Source: Mycobacterium sp. 852002-51057_SCH5723018
GTDB lineage: Bacteria > Actinomycetota > Actinomycetes > Mycobacteriales > Mycobacteriaceae
Assembly: GCF_001667035.1 (NCBI RefSeq)
Contig: NZ_LZIR01000075.1
Coordinates: 62,001 to 126,000, forward strand
Length of the DNA stretch: 64,000 nt
Direction: 5' to 3'
Below are positions 50,810 to 60,314 of this stretch, one piece after another (the first letter of the stretch is position 1; every line of letters begins with the position of its first letter). Made by a program: the position numbers and the translations under genes. Under the pieces are notes generated by a model that was not told where the DNA came from, did not search any database, and saw only the letters and a program-made list of their open reading frames with translations.

Positions 50810-51661
50810 CTACAGCGCGACGACCGCGCCAACCGAGAATTCGACGCTGCGTCCCACGCCGCCGTCGTCGCCGGACGCACCCGATTCTGTCCATCGCACC
50901 CGCGCGGTCCCAGCCAGGTGCAAAGTGGCACCGGTAACGAAATCGATGAACAGCAAAGCGGCCTCATCGTCGACCGCCAGGTTGCCAAAGCTGTTGAACA
51001 TGTTGTTTCCCGGATAATCCGGCCACCACAGCCGGCTGGGAGAGTCGACCCGGACAAACCCGGCCGGACCTCCCCGGTGGGAAGCGTCGCTGCCGCGGGT
51101 GGGGTGGGTTGTGCCCAGAAAGAAGGTGTCAGACGCTCTGATCATCGCCTGATCGGTCCGGTCCAGCATTGTCGCGCGTTTCGCGCGCGTCGACTTAGGC
51201 GCCTCGAACGCACGGACGTTGATGCCGCGGGGGTGAATGTATTTCGGGCAATTTCCGTATGACTGGTCGACGCGCACGGTCATTCCCGCGTCGTCGCTCC
51301 CGACGAGCGTGCCGTTGATCCGTAGTCTGCGGCGCGCGGCGAAGTCGACGGAGATTAGTCCGACCTGTTGGCCGATGGGCATCCCGTGCAGCGGATCTCC
51401 GTCGCGGGGCACGGCCGACACCCGCAAGACGTCGTCTTGCGCACGCAGGAGCCCCGGTGGGCCCGTCAACGGCGATACCCACAGGGCGCCGTCGCCGTCG
51501 CGTCCGGTCAGGGCGGCGAACCGCTGTGACGCGAGAAATCTTGTGGTGCCCGCGGAAAACCTGGTCGAGGCGAGCATTGTCTCGAGCCGCTTGGCGTCGG
51601 CTTCGACGCCGGCTCGGCGCTGTGTAGCGATCTCGCCCTCGTGAAATCCCGTTGCCGTCAT
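50810..51661 (-). CDS. Pyridoxamine-phosphate-oxidase-fold flavoprotein
   Basis: 283 residues, split-barrel FMN-binding family (RFAALTGRDGDGALWVSPLTG, GLISVDF, GNCPKYIHPR, GNNMFNSFGNL). Members reduce or bind FMN/F420-type cofactors with varied substrates. Start chosen at ATG 51661. Not classical PdxH. Confidence 0.87.
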   Translation of the reverse strand: MTATGFHEGEIATQRRAGVEADAKRLETMLASTRFSAGTTRFLASQRFAALTGRDGDGALWVSPLTGPPGLLRAQDDVLRVSAVPRDGDPLHGMPIGQQVGLISVDFAARRRLRINGTLVGSDDAGMTVRVDQSYGNCPKYIHPRGINVRAFEAPKSTRAKRATMLDRTDQAMIRASDTFFLGTTHPTRGSDASHRGGPAGFVRVDSPSRLWWPDYPGNNMFNSFGNLAVDDEAALLFIDFVTGATLHLAGTARVRWTESGASGDDGGVGRSVEFSVGAVVAL

Positions 51662-51721
51662 TTCAGAGCCCGCTATCTGACTGCACAGACAGTTGCAACA
51701 ATGCCGCCGCAGCAAACCTTC

Positions 51722-53083
51722 CTAGCTGATCGGACGTCCACCCAAACCGACGCGCGCGGCTTCATTCGAGCGCTGGCCGACCTTGGTGGGACGAAGCGCC
51801 ACCAGTGCCGACCCGGCGGCGAAATCTGCCGCCGTCGCCCAGGGGAAGTGCCCGTCGGGCGCGAAGCCGGCATAGGCGAAAAAGTGCAGGGTCGCCGACG
51901 CCATCGCGGCACCGGTCAGCATGACCACTTCGCCCCAGCGATCCGTGAGGGGTAGCCCGACCATCGGCAACGGTGCTGCGAAGACGCGCCGTTGCCACCA
52001 CAACAGCACCAGCTCGGCCGCTGTCACCAGGCTGAGGACCACAACCCATTCAAGCCGGGCCAGCCACCAGACGCCCGTTCCCTCCGGCGGTTGCGGCAGC
52101 AGGCCCGCCGGGTAGGCGACGATGGCGACGATCACGACGGGAATCATGTGCCACAGGTAAAGGGCCATCACGTTGTTGTTGGCCACGGACAACGCCCGCT
52201 TGATGACGCCGGCGCGCAGCATGCGGTTGAGCGCGGGCGCCAGCGCTATTACCAATCCGGCTTGCGCGCACGCGAAGGCCAGCATCGCCACGGTAGGTGG
52301 CGTGGTGTTCTGCACCGCTTGACCGGGAACGCCGATCATGCTGACCGGATACCGTCCCAGCCAGATCAACAGCGCCAGCGCGGTCCCCGAGCCGGCCGCC
52401 AGCAGCGCGGCCCTGAACCCGGCCAATAGCCCAGCCTGCCAAGCGATTCCAAGCTGGTAGAGCGCGCCCCAGCACAGGAAGTAATTCAGCCAACCGACGT
52501 AGGGCACGTGGCCGACGATCGTGGCGGCGTCCAATACCGCGACCGCTACCGCCAGTAGGCATGGTACCAAAAGACCCCAACGGCGTTGTGCCGCAACAGC
52601 AATCGGCGTCAACGACACGACCACCAGGTAAACGGCGAGGAACCACAGGTGCATCGCGACCGCCCAACCCGCGTATTCCAAGATCGAGCCGGGCACGCCG
52701 CAGGCGATGAGAACCACAACGGTTGCCGATACCAGCGCGATGTACACCGCGGTCGGCCCGAGCACCCGGGCCAGTCGATGCCGAAGCCAGACTTCGCGGG
52801 AGAAGCCTCCGACGTCGCGTCGATGCGCCCACGACACCGCGCCGGCGTAGCCGGCCGCCAGGAAGAACACCGGAACCGCCTGGAATATCCAGGTAAGCCA
52901 CTGTGTCCAGGGCAGGTCGACGAGCGGGTTCTGCCGACCGAAAGATCCGTCGTGATAGGTCACCGATCCGGCCAGCCAATGGCCCAGCACGATGAGGATG
53001 ACACCGGATACGCGATAGAAGTCGACCGCCAGATTGCGGACCGGTGGCGCGGTGTCATGCACGAGCGCAACGGTACCCGGCAT
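51722..53083 (-). CDS. Acyltransferase-3 family membrane protein
   Basis: 453 residues, about ten helices. N-terminal RNLAVDFYRVSGVILIVLGHW is the acyltransferase-3 signature (catalytic His). Such enzymes O-acylate sugars, lipids or peptides of the envelope. Start taken at ATG 53083; a longer frame would overlap the divergent aldo-keto reductase gene. Confidence 0.88.
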   Translation of the reverse strand: MPGTVALVHDTAPPVRNLAVDFYRVSGVILIVLGHWLAGSVTYHDGSFGRQNPLVDLPWTQWLTWIFQAVPVFFLAAGYAGAVSWAHRRDVGGFSREVWLRHRLARVLGPTAVYIALVSATVVVLIACGVPGSILEYAGWAVAMHLWFLAVYLVVVSLTPIAVAAQRRWGLLVPCLLAVAVAVLDAATIVGHVPYVGWLNYFLCWGALYQLGIAWQAGLLAGFRAALLAAGSGTALALLIWLGRYPVSMIGVPGQAVQNTTPPTVAMLAFACAQAGLVIALAPALNRMLRAGVIKRALSVANNNVMALYLWHMIPVVIVAIVAYPAGLLPQPPEGTGVWWLARLEWVVVLSLVTAAELVLLWWQRRVFAAPLPMVGLPLTDRWGEVVMLTGAAMASATLHFFAYAGFAPDGHFPWATAADFAAGSALVALRPTKVGQRSNEAARVGLGGRPIS

Positions 53084-53116
53084 GGGGCCCGAAGTCGTCT
53101 GGCGCACAATGACCCC

Positions 53117-54088
53117 ATGAAACAGGCTCATCTCGCCGAACTCGAAGTTGGACGTCTAGGACTGGGCGCGATGGGCATGTCCGTTGCCTACGCCGGTGCC
53201 GGCAGCGACGACGCCGAATCCATCCGCACGATTCACCGCGCGATCGAACTCGGCGTCACGCTGATCGACACCGCCGAGGTCTATGGGCCCTACGTCAACG
53301 AAGAGCTCGTCGGACGCGCCCTGCAGGGCCGGCGAGACCAAGTGGTGCTGGCCACCAAGTTCGGCCTGATCTCCCACACCGGCCGAGACGGCCTCGACAG
53401 CAGCCCCGAAAACATCCGCATCGCCGTCGACGGCTCCCTGCGACGGCTGGCCACCGACCACATCGACCTCTACTTCCAACACCGCCTCGACCGTCAGACC
53501 CCTATTGAGGAGACGATCGGGGCGCTGGCCGAGCTGGTTGCCGCCGGGAAGATCCGGCACATCGGTCTTTCGGAAGTCGGCGTGAACACGATTCGCCGGG
53601 CCCAGGCCGTGCATCCCGTCACCGCGGTGCAGTCCGAATACTCGCTGTGGACCCGCGATCCCGAAGACGGAGTGCTCGATGTGCTGCGTGAGCTCGAGAT
53701 CGGGTTCGTCGCATACTCACCGCTGGGCCGTGGCTTTCTCGCCGGCGCAATCCGCTCCACCGGCGAGCTTCCCGACAGCGACTACCGCAAGACCAACCCG
53801 CGCTTCTTCGACGAGAACTTCCAGCACAACCTCGAGAGCGCCGACGAGCTGCGCGACATCGCTGCCGAGATCGGCGCCACCCAGGCTCAGGTCGCATTGG
53901 CCTGGTTGTTGGCCAAAGGCCCCGGCATCGTGCCAATTCCGGGCACCAAGCGGGTCACTCGCCTCGAGGAGAACGTCGCCGCCGACGCCATCGAGCTCAC
54001 CGCCGAGCAGCTGGCGCGGCTCGACCGGCTCACCCCGCCCGTCGGGGGCCACCACGCCGCGGCGCAAATGGGTTGGATCGACCGGTAG
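53117..54088 (+). CDS. Aldo-keto reductase
   Basis: 323 residues, TIM-barrel AKR with the tetrad Asp (LIDTAEVYG), Tyr in the same segment, Lys (LATKFG) and His (YFQHRLD). NADPH-dependent carbonyl reduction, substrate unknown. Stop and the next start overlap by one base (TAGTG). Confidence 0.94.
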   Translation: MKQAHLAELEVGRLGLGAMGMSVAYAGAGSDDAESIRTIHRAIELGVTLIDTAEVYGPYVNEELVGRALQGRRDQVVLATKFGLISHTGRDGLDSSPENIRIAVDGSLRRLATDHIDLYFQHRLDRQTPIEETIGALAELVAAGKIRHIGLSEVGVNTIRRAQAVHPVTAVQSEYSLWTRDPEDGVLDVLRELEIGFVAYSPLGRGFLAGAIRSTGELPDSDYRKTNPRFFDENFQHNLESADELRDIAAEIGATQAQVALAWLLAKGPGIVPIPGTKRVTRLEENVAADAIELTAEQLARLDRLTPPVGGHHAAAQMGWIDR

Positions 54089-55068
54089 TGGTTGCCAAGA
54101 AGCTGGTGATCGGGGCCAGCGGTTTCCTGGGATCACACGTCACGCGGAAGCTCGCCGCATCCGGCGCGGACGTGCGAGTCATGTTGCGCCGTACCAGTTC
54201 CACCAAGGGGATCGACGACCTCGATGTCGAACGCTGCTATGGGGACGTCTTTGACGACGCCGCGTTGCGGGCGGCCATGGCCGGTTGTGACGTCGTGTAC
54301 TACTGCGTCGTCGATGCCCGGATGTGGCTGCGTGACCCGGCTCCGCTGTTTCGAACAAACGTAGAAGGGTTGCGGCACGTCCTCGATGCCGCCGTCGACG
54401 CCGACCTGAAGAAGTTCGTGTTTACCAGCACCACAGGCACTCTCGCGATCAGCGAGGGCCGTGCGGTCACCGAGGACGATCCGCACAACTGGGATGAGGG
54501 CGGCGCCTATATCAAGGCGCGAGTGGCCGCCGAGAACATGCTGCTGTCGTACGCGCGGGACAAGGGGTTGCCCGCCGTCGCACTGTGCATCTCCACCACC
54601 TATGGCCCGGGCGACTGGGCGCCGACACCGCACGGCTCCCTGGTCGCCCTGGTGGCCGCCGGGCGTTTCCCGTTCTACTTCGACTACTCGTCCGAGGTCG
54701 TGGGCATCGAGGATGCCGCCAGGGCAATGCTTCTCGCGGCGGAGCGCGGCCGAAGCGGCGAGCGCTACATCGTCTCCGACAGGTACCTGAGCGTCCGCGA
54801 ACTGCACGAGATCGCCGCCACCGCCGTGGGCAGGCGGCCACCGCGGATCGGCATCCCGATGCCGGTGTTGCGCGCCGGCGCGCGGGTCAACGACCTGATG
54901 GCACGTGTGCTGCGCCGCGACCTGCCCTTCGCCTACGCCGGAATCCGCATGGCCGAGCTGATGTCGCCGCTCGACCACGGCAAGGCCGAACGCGAGCTCG
55001 GGTGGACGCCGCAACCCGTCGAAGACTCGATCCGGAAGGCGGCCGTCTTCTTCGCGTCGCGAAGCTAG
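54088..55068 (+). CDS. NAD-dependent epimerase/dehydratase-like (atypical SDR)
   Basis: 326 residues, extended SDR of the 3beta-HSD/dihydroflavonol-reductase type: IGASGFLGSHV and FTSTTGTLA, but the active-site Tyr is followed by YIKAR, with Arg where Lys of YxxxK is expected. GTG start coupled to the aldo-keto reductase gene. Its end overlaps the convergent epimerase gene by 4 bp. Confidence 0.87.
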   Translation: MVAKKLVIGASGFLGSHVTRKLAASGADVRVMLRRTSSTKGIDDLDVERCYGDVFDDAALRAAMAGCDVVYYCVVDARMWLRDPAPLFRTNVEGLRHVLDAAVDADLKKFVFTSTTGTLAISEGRAVTEDDPHNWDEGGAYIKARVAAENMLLSYARDKGLPAVALCISTTYGPGDWAPTPHGSLVALVAAGRFPFYFDYSSEVVGIEDAARAMLLAAERGRSGERYIVSDRYLSVRELHEIAATAVGRRPPRIGIPMPVLRAGARVNDLMARVLRRDLPFAYAGIRMAELMSPLDHGKAERELGWTPQPVEDSIRKAAVFFASRS

Positions 55069-56150
55069 TCCGCGGCGGCCAGCGCCGCCGGGCCGTACTT
55101 CTTTTCGATCAGGGTCCACGGATCGGCGTAGGGGCCGCGTCCTTCTAGCCGGCGCTGCAGCCTGAGGGCGGTGCGCATGATCGGTCGCAACAGCGGGCCC
55201 AGTGCGCGCAGGACGGGGCGCAGGTGGGCGGATTCCGCGATCCAGGCCACGGTCTCGTTCCAGTCGTGCTCTTGAAAGTCCAGCAGTGCCTGCGATTCGG
55301 TGGTGTCGAACCACCCCGTGAAACTCCAGCCGCGATCGTCGCTGGGGTCGCCGGGCAGGCTCGCTGACGGGCCGAGGCGACCGATGCCGATGCCGGCCAT
55401 CATGTCGTCCTCGAGGTCGCGTTGCAGCTTCACGTACGTTTCGTTTCCGCCGATGAGCAGGGCCTTGCCGGCGATTGTGGCCTCGCGGTCGACGGCGTTG
55501 GCGAACGCCAGCGCCACGTCACGCGCGTCCACCGCGTGGATGCGGTTGTCGCCGGGCATCGAGCGCATCAGCAGCAGGTAGTCGCCGTTGAGGCTTGCCT
55601 GAGTGTCCGGCGAGATGATCCCACCCAGTCGGAACAGCGCACACGGCAAGCCGCTGGCGCGGATCGCCGCTTCGGCGAGCACTTTGTCCTCGCCGTACTG
55701 ATCGATGGGCCGCACGGGGGTTTCCGGGGTGATCCGCTCGGGGAGGCGGTACGGGTTGCGCGACCCGTAGACCGCGGCGCTCGATGCCAGCAGGAAAAGC
55801 GGCGGGCGAGGCAGTTCCGACGCGGCGGACAGCAGGTTTTCGGTGCCGCCCACGTTCACGCGCCTGGCCAGGCCGGGGTTGCGGTACGACGGCGGCGAGA
55901 CGATCGCGGCCAGATGGATGATCGCGTCGGGCCGATGGGTCACGACAACATCGCGCACCGCATCGGCATCCAACAGATCGATGTAGGCGGGAATGAGCCG
56001 TTCGGAGTGCAGTTCTTTTTGCGCGGCAGCGGTTTTGTCGTTGCGCAGGTCCATCGCGATGACGGTTCGTCCGCGGTCGAGCAGGAGCTGCGTGCATCGC
56101 CTGCCGACCTGGCCGAACGCGCCGGTGACCAGAATGGTGTCTACGGTCAT
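55065..56150 (-). CDS. NAD-dependent epimerase/dehydratase family protein
   Basis: 361 residues. VTGAFGQVG cofactor motif, SSAAVYG and intact YGEDK (YxxxK). Substrate unknown. ATG 7 bp downstream of the SnoaL-like gene on the same strand, so the two form an operon. Confidence 0.9.
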   Translation of the reverse strand: MTVDTILVTGAFGQVGRRCTQLLLDRGRTVIAMDLRNDKTAAAQKELHSERLIPAYIDLLDADAVRDVVVTHRPDAIIHLAAIVSPPSYRNPGLARRVNVGGTENLLSAASELPRPPLFLLASSAAVYGSRNPYRLPERITPETPVRPIDQYGEDKVLAEAAIRASGLPCALFRLGGIISPDTQASLNGDYLLLMRSMPGDNRIHAVDARDVALAFANAVDREATIAGKALLIGGNETYVKLQRDLEDDMMAGIGIGRLGPSASLPGDPSDDRGWSFTGWFDTTESQALLDFQEHDWNETVAWIAESAHLRPVLRALGPLLRPIMRTALRLQRRLEGRGPYADPWTLIEKKYGPAALAAAD

Positions 56151-56157
56151 CGATGCC

Positions 56158-56688
56158 TCACCGCTCCAGTAGCCGGGTGGCGAGCTTGGTGGCCACCCGC
56201 CGGATACGCTCGGAGATGTACAGCGAGAACACCGGGGTGACGATGTCCTCGCGCAGCCGGGTTAGCTTGGAGCTCTTGATAAGCCACTGGCCGGCGACGT
56301 TCTCGTAAGTCTCGTGGTAGTGGCCGTAGCCGACCAGGGTCACGCCGGGCCCGAACCGGACGACGTCTTGCAGAGCCCACACGCCGCGCGCCGTGGTCGG
56401 CGACGTCAGCTCGATTTCGGGCGCGTGCACCTGATGAGCAGTTGCCTGGGCGGGCCGCCCGATTCCTCGGCGGGTGAACGCGACAAAGTCGTCGGCGCCA
56501 ATGATCAGCTTGCCGCCGGCCTCGGACGTGTCGCTAAGGAAATCGTCGGTGAAGAGCGCTCGCCAGGCCGCCCAGTCCTTGGTGTCGAGGTACCGGCAGT
56601 AGCGGGCTTTGAGCTGCTTGATGGTCTCGATGGCCAGCGGTGCGCTGGTGTGGTCATGAGCGACCAGCTCATGCGTGGGCTCCGACAT
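56158..56688 (-). CDS. SnoaL-like (NTF2-fold) protein
   Basis: 176 residues: IKQLKARYCRYLDTKDWAAWRALFTDDF is the typical SnoaL_4 N-terminus. Cyclase, hydratase or dehydratase-type fold with a ligand pocket; often next to dehydrogenases. ATG 56688 chosen from family alignment. Confidence 0.88.
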   Translation of the reverse strand: MSEPTHELVAHDHTSAPLAIETIKQLKARYCRYLDTKDWAAWRALFTDDFLSDTSEAGGKLIIGADDFVAFTRRGIGRPAQATAHQVHAPEIELTSPTTARGVWALQDVVRFGPGVTLVGYGHYHETYENVAGQWLIKSSKLTRLREDIVTPVFSLYISERIRRVATKLATRLLER

Positions 56689-57093
56689 CACCGCTCGATT
56701 CTCGTCGGTCGGCGTCCATACGGGATACGCCAGGCGTGACACTGCACGCCAAAACTGTAACCCGTCACCCCTTGAAGTAGACGATCTGGTGCGTGGTGGC
56801 CGGCAGCGCACCCACAGCCTCGTCGTCGACGACGGGCTCGGTGGGGCGTCGTGGGTCATCGGGCCGGGAATCGGACCCTCGACGAAGCGCATGTCGTACA
56901 GCTTTGATCAGGCACGACGTGGGCCATCCCGCTCGGTGTGTGCCGGTCATGGACGCCTTGGTCGCCGTGGCATGCAGCGGCGGTTGGACGCCCCGATGCG
57001 GGTCGATGGCAGATTACTTACCGCCGATGCTGCCGGCGGCGCCGGGATCGTTCCGTGCGTCGCTATGGTCGAGTGGAAAGGCAGAGGAGGCGG
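56689..57093. other. Gene-poor stretch with a doubtful short frame
   Basis: About 405 bp between divergent genes. A minus-strand frame (56765-56950, 61 residues ending THQIVYFKG) could be the 3' remnant of a lost gene, but neither composition nor RBS is convincing. The right end carries the strong AGGAGG of the DUF1801 gene. Confidence 0.4.
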
Positions 57094-57483
57094 ATGACTA
57101 AAGGCAAGGAAGAGAAGGCGGGGCAATCTCCGTCGCAGCTGATAGACGCCAGGATCCAGGAGCTGGGCGACTGGCGCGGTGAAATGCTCGCGAGCATCAG
57201 GACATTGATCAAGCAGGCCGATCCCGACGTGGTCGAAGAATGGAAGTGGCGCGGAGTCCCGGTGTGGTATCACGACGGGATGATTTGCACCGGTGAGACG
57301 TACCAGAGCGTGGTCAAGGTGACCTTCGCGAAGGGCGCCTCGCTGGACGATCCGTCGGGTCTGTTCAACTCCAGCCTCGAGGGCAACACCAGGCGGGCCA
57401 TCGACTTCCACGAGGGCGACAAAATCGACGAGAAGGCGTTCAAGTCGCTCATTCGCGCCGCGGTGAAGATGAACCTGTCCTAG
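57094..57483 (+). CDS. DUF1801 protein
   Basis: 129 residues, YdhG-like DUF1801 fold (EEWKWRGVPVWYHDGMICTGETYQSVVKVTF). Strong AGGAGG before ATG 57094. Family function unsettled; often stress-linked. Followed by a promoter-like region with two CTGTACAG palindromes. Confidence 0.9.
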   Translation: MTKGKEEKAGQSPSQLIDARIQELGDWRGEMLASIRTLIKQADPDVVEEWKWRGVPVWYHDGMICTGETYQSVVKVTFAKGASLDDPSGLFNSSLEGNTRRAIDFHEGDKIDEKAFKSLIRAAVKMNLS

Positions 57484-57492
57484 TCCGCCGGC

Positions 57493-57530
57493 CTGTACAG
57501 TCGACCAGCGGTGCTGTACAGTCGCCCAGC
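57493..57530. promoter_or_regulatory. Two CTGTACAG palindromes 21 bp apart
   Basis: CTGTACAG at 57493-57500 and 57514-57521, each starting a 17-bp direct repeat that differs at one base. Spacing of two helical turns upstream of the acyl-CoA dehydrogenase operon suggests a cooperative binding site. Confidence 0.6.
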
Positions 57531-57593
57531 ACGAGTTCGACTCTCGACAGCGAGGCTATCGGCGATGACGCGCAGGGGAATTCGAGGTCGCCG

Positions 57594-58850
57594 GTGACCG
57601 CCCAGTCGGCTGAGACCGTGGCAGAGTTCCGCAATCGGGCCAGGGCGTGGTTGGCCGAGAACCTGCCGCGGCTCGACTCCGCGGATGCCATGCCCCTCGA
57701 GCGCGACCAAATCGCGTCCTGGCGGCGTGCCCGGGAACTGCAAAAGAGGTTGTACGAAGGCGGATTCGCCGGGATCTGCTTTCCCGCGGAGTACGGGGGG
57801 CTCGGCCTGGGCTACGAGTACAAGAAGGCGTTCGACGCCGAGGCGCAAGCCTACGAGACCCCGCTGCTCCTCAACGTCCCGTCCTTCGCCATTTGCTGCG
57901 CGACGATCCTGGACATGGGCAGCGAGGAACAGAAACGCCGCCACATTCGGGCCGCGCTGCGGGGCGACGAAGTGCTCGTGCAGCTCTTGTCCGAACCCAA
58001 TGGCGGCTCGGACCTCGCCGGAGTGATCACTCGCGCCGACCGCCGGGACGGTCGATGGATCATCAACGGCGCCAAGACATGGAGCACCTGGGCGTTCGCC
58101 GCCGACTACGGACTGTGCCTGGCCCGAACGGACTGGGACGCGCCCAAACACAACGGCCTGACCATGTTCCTATTGCCGCTTCGACACCCCGGGGTGACGA
58201 TCAACCGCATCCGGCAGGTCAACGGCTCGGTCGAGTTCTGCGAAGAATTCTTCGACGACGTCGACGTGGGTGACGACGCCGTCGTCGGGGAACCGGGCAA
58301 GGGCTGGGACGTCGCGTCCCGACAGCTCTACCACGAGCGCCGCACCATGGGCGACGGCTCGGAGTACACCAGCGGACCGGGAATCGCTGAAGCACAGGAT
58401 ATTTCGATTGACCTGATGATGTTGGTGGACAGCACGCGGCAGGGGGCGAACGAACGCGTCCGCGAGATGGTCGGCCGCGCCCTGGTCCACCGCGCGGTGC
58501 ACGGGCAGCTCAGCGAGCACGTCTTCCACGCGGTAGCCAACGGATCGCTCCCGCCCGCGGCGGGCTCGATCATCCGGCTGGACATGGCGGAGGTCCACGA
58601 CGTCGAGACCGATACCGCGCACGCCATCGCCGGTCCGGTGGCGGTGGTCGGGGACGAGGCGGGGCTGCTCGACGTCGGCACGCGGTATCTGGGCCGTCAG
58701 ATCGCCAGCATCGGTGGCGGCACAACCGAGATGGCGCGCAACGTGATCGGCGAGCGGGTCTTGAACTTTCCCCGCGAGTACGCCGCCGACCGGGGCGTGC
58801 CGTTCAATCAGGTGCGGCGAAACAAAGCCGAGGAAGATGGCCGGAAGTGA
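57594..58850 (+). CDS. Acyl-CoA dehydrogenase
   Basis: 418 residues, full ACAD fold: LLSEPNGGSDLAGV (FAD/substrate loop), TWSTWA, and C-terminal GRQIASIGGGTTEMARNVIGERVLNFPRE. FAD-dependent alpha,beta-dehydrogenation of an acyl-CoA, chain unknown. GTG start. Coupled by GTGA to the next gene. Confidence 0.93.
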   Translation: MTAQSAETVAEFRNRARAWLAENLPRLDSADAMPLERDQIASWRRARELQKRLYEGGFAGICFPAEYGGLGLGYEYKKAFDAEAQAYETPLLLNVPSFAICCATILDMGSEEQKRRHIRAALRGDEVLVQLLSEPNGGSDLAGVITRADRRDGRWIINGAKTWSTWAFAADYGLCLARTDWDAPKHNGLTMFLLPLRHPGVTINRIRQVNGSVEFCEEFFDDVDVGDDAVVGEPGKGWDVASRQLYHERRTMGDGSEYTSGPGIAEAQDISIDLMMLVDSTRQGANERVREMVGRALVHRAVHGQLSEHVFHAVANGSLPPAAGSIIRLDMAEVHDVETDTAHAIAGPVAVVGDEAGLLDVGTRYLGRQIASIGGGTTEMARNVIGERVLNFPREYAADRGVPFNQVRRNKAEEDGRK

Positions 58851-59722
58851 ACGAAAAGCTGCGTGACATCCGGGCGTTGGCTCGAGACGCCGAGGCCTAC
58901 CGGGACGAACTGTTCCGGCGCTGGACCGGGCTGCTCAGTTACCGCTACATCGGCCGCAAGCACTCTTCGATGAACCTCGGTGAGGCCGACGACACCGTCA
59001 CCATCCGCCGCGACATGCGCAACGAAGCGGGCGGAATCATGGTGGCGCCGTTGGCCATCGCGTCCCCGGAGGGCTGCCAGACCGACATGGTCGCGGTGCC
59101 CAACCCGGTCATCGCCTCGGTGCAGATCGTCGACCCCGGCTACGACGTCACCAGGATCGAGATCGTCGGCTCGGGCATCGTGCACCAGGGCCGCACCATG
59201 GGCTACGGGCGGTGCAAGATCGTCGACGCCGACAATCCGGACCGGGTGATCGCGTTCAACGAGGGGCAGGGCGCGATCATCGGTGTTCCGCCGGAAGGCC
59301 TGGACAGGATGGACGTTTCGGGCACGGAGCTGGTGATCGAGGACTCCGCGGAGCTGCCACCGCTGTGGCAAGCCTTCGGTGCCAGCAAGCGCTCCGACGG
59401 TCATTGGGTGCTACCGGCGCTCAGCGCCGAACTCGCCTCACCGGACGCCGCGCTGCACATCGGACCCCAGCACGTAGTCCTCGAGACCGCGGCCACCGAC
59501 CTCGCCGCGGCCGTCGCGGGGACCCGCAAGCTGCAGGTGATCAGCTGGCACGTCATGTTCATGTCACGCGGCAAGGTCGGCCCCTTCCGGGTGGAGGGCA
59601 GCGCGCACGCCGGTGGGTCCGGACGCGTCGGCGTGCGCATGCTCCTGCACGACGAGGGAAACGCAGGCAAGGCCATCACGTCCGCCGCGGCGATCTTCGA
59701 CATCGTGGGAAACCAAACGTAA
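58847..59722 (+). CDS. Double-hotdog thioesterase-like protein
   Basis: 291 residues with two hotdog-like halves (GRTMGYGRCKIVDADNPDRVIAFNEGQGAI and KLQVISWHVMFMSRGKVGPFRVEG). Probable acyl-CoA thioesterase or hydratase acting with the dehydrogenase it overlaps by 4 bp. Catalytic residues not assigned. Confidence 0.75.
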   Translation: MNEKLRDIRALARDAEAYRDELFRRWTGLLSYRYIGRKHSSMNLGEADDTVTIRRDMRNEAGGIMVAPLAIASPEGCQTDMVAVPNPVIASVQIVDPGYDVTRIEIVGSGIVHQGRTMGYGRCKIVDADNPDRVIAFNEGQGAIIGVPPEGLDRMDVSGTELVIEDSAELPPLWQAFGASKRSDGHWVLPALSAELASPDAALHIGPQHVVLETAATDLAAAVAGTRKLQVISWHVMFMSRGKVGPFRVEGSAHAGGSGRVGVRMLLHDEGNAGKAITSAAAIFDIVGNQT

Positions 59723-59799
59723 ACGGCAGGTTGACTTCTCGTGTCGCGGTCGTTGACGACGACGGGGAAGCCGCAGGATCGGTGACGTTAGAAACCGTC

Positions 59800-59824
59800 A
59801 ATATCGGAAACTATCGATATCGGA
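59800..59824. promoter_or_regulatory. Direct repeats ATATCGGAA upstream of a secreted-protein gene
   Basis: ATATCGGAA occurs at 59800-59808 and 59816-59824, with CGATATCG overlapping the second copy, about 75-100 bp before the DUF732 gene. Possible regulator site. Confidence 0.4.
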
Positions 59825-59899
59825 AGCCTTTCTTCGTTTAGCATGGCGCCAGCATGTGAATCCGAAGCGATAAGACGGATCGAACCTGATGGGGGAGAG

Positions 59900-60250
59900 A
59901 TGACGAAGCAGCGCGACTTCACCAAGAGGGCATCGGCGTGTGCGCTCGGTGCGCTACTGGCCGCCATGCTGTTGCCGACGGCCGCCGCCCATGCCGACCA
60001 AACCGACCAGGACTTCACCACCTTCCTGCAATCGCACGGCGTCAACCTTGGCAGCCCCGGTTTGACCGTGAAGGCGGCGCACGTGATGTGCCAGGATCTC
60101 GACGCGGGTTACACCGAGAAGGACGAGGTGGACCAGCTGACGGGTGCGCACCGACTGAACCCGGGCCAGGCCCAGATGTTCGTCGCCGCGGCCACCGCGG
60201 ATTACTGCCCGTCACACCATCCCGCCACCAAGCCAACCAGCAGCAAGTAA
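59900..60250 (+). CDS. Secreted DUF732 protein
   Basis: 116 residues: signal peptide (RASACALGALLAAMLLPTAAAHA) and a small DUF732 domain with two Cys (HVMCQDL, DYCPSHH), a mycobacterial exported family of unknown function. GGGGGAGAG directly before ATG 59900; longer frames upstream are not needed. Confidence 0.9.
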   Translation: MTKQRDFTKRASACALGALLAAMLLPTAAAHADQTDQDFTTFLQSHGVNLGSPGLTVKAAHVMCQDLDAGYTEKDEVDQLTGAHRLNPGQAQMFVAAATADYCPSHHPATKPTSSK

Positions 60251-60314
60251 GGGCGTCGTCGCCCGCAAACCGGGTATCGTGCTAACGACTCACGGGCACG
60301 ACGGGAGATAAGCG

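Noticed and set aside
56765..56950. 61-residue minus-strand frame
   Set aside because: No recognisable family and a weak ribosome site; may be a gene remnant but cannot be supported.
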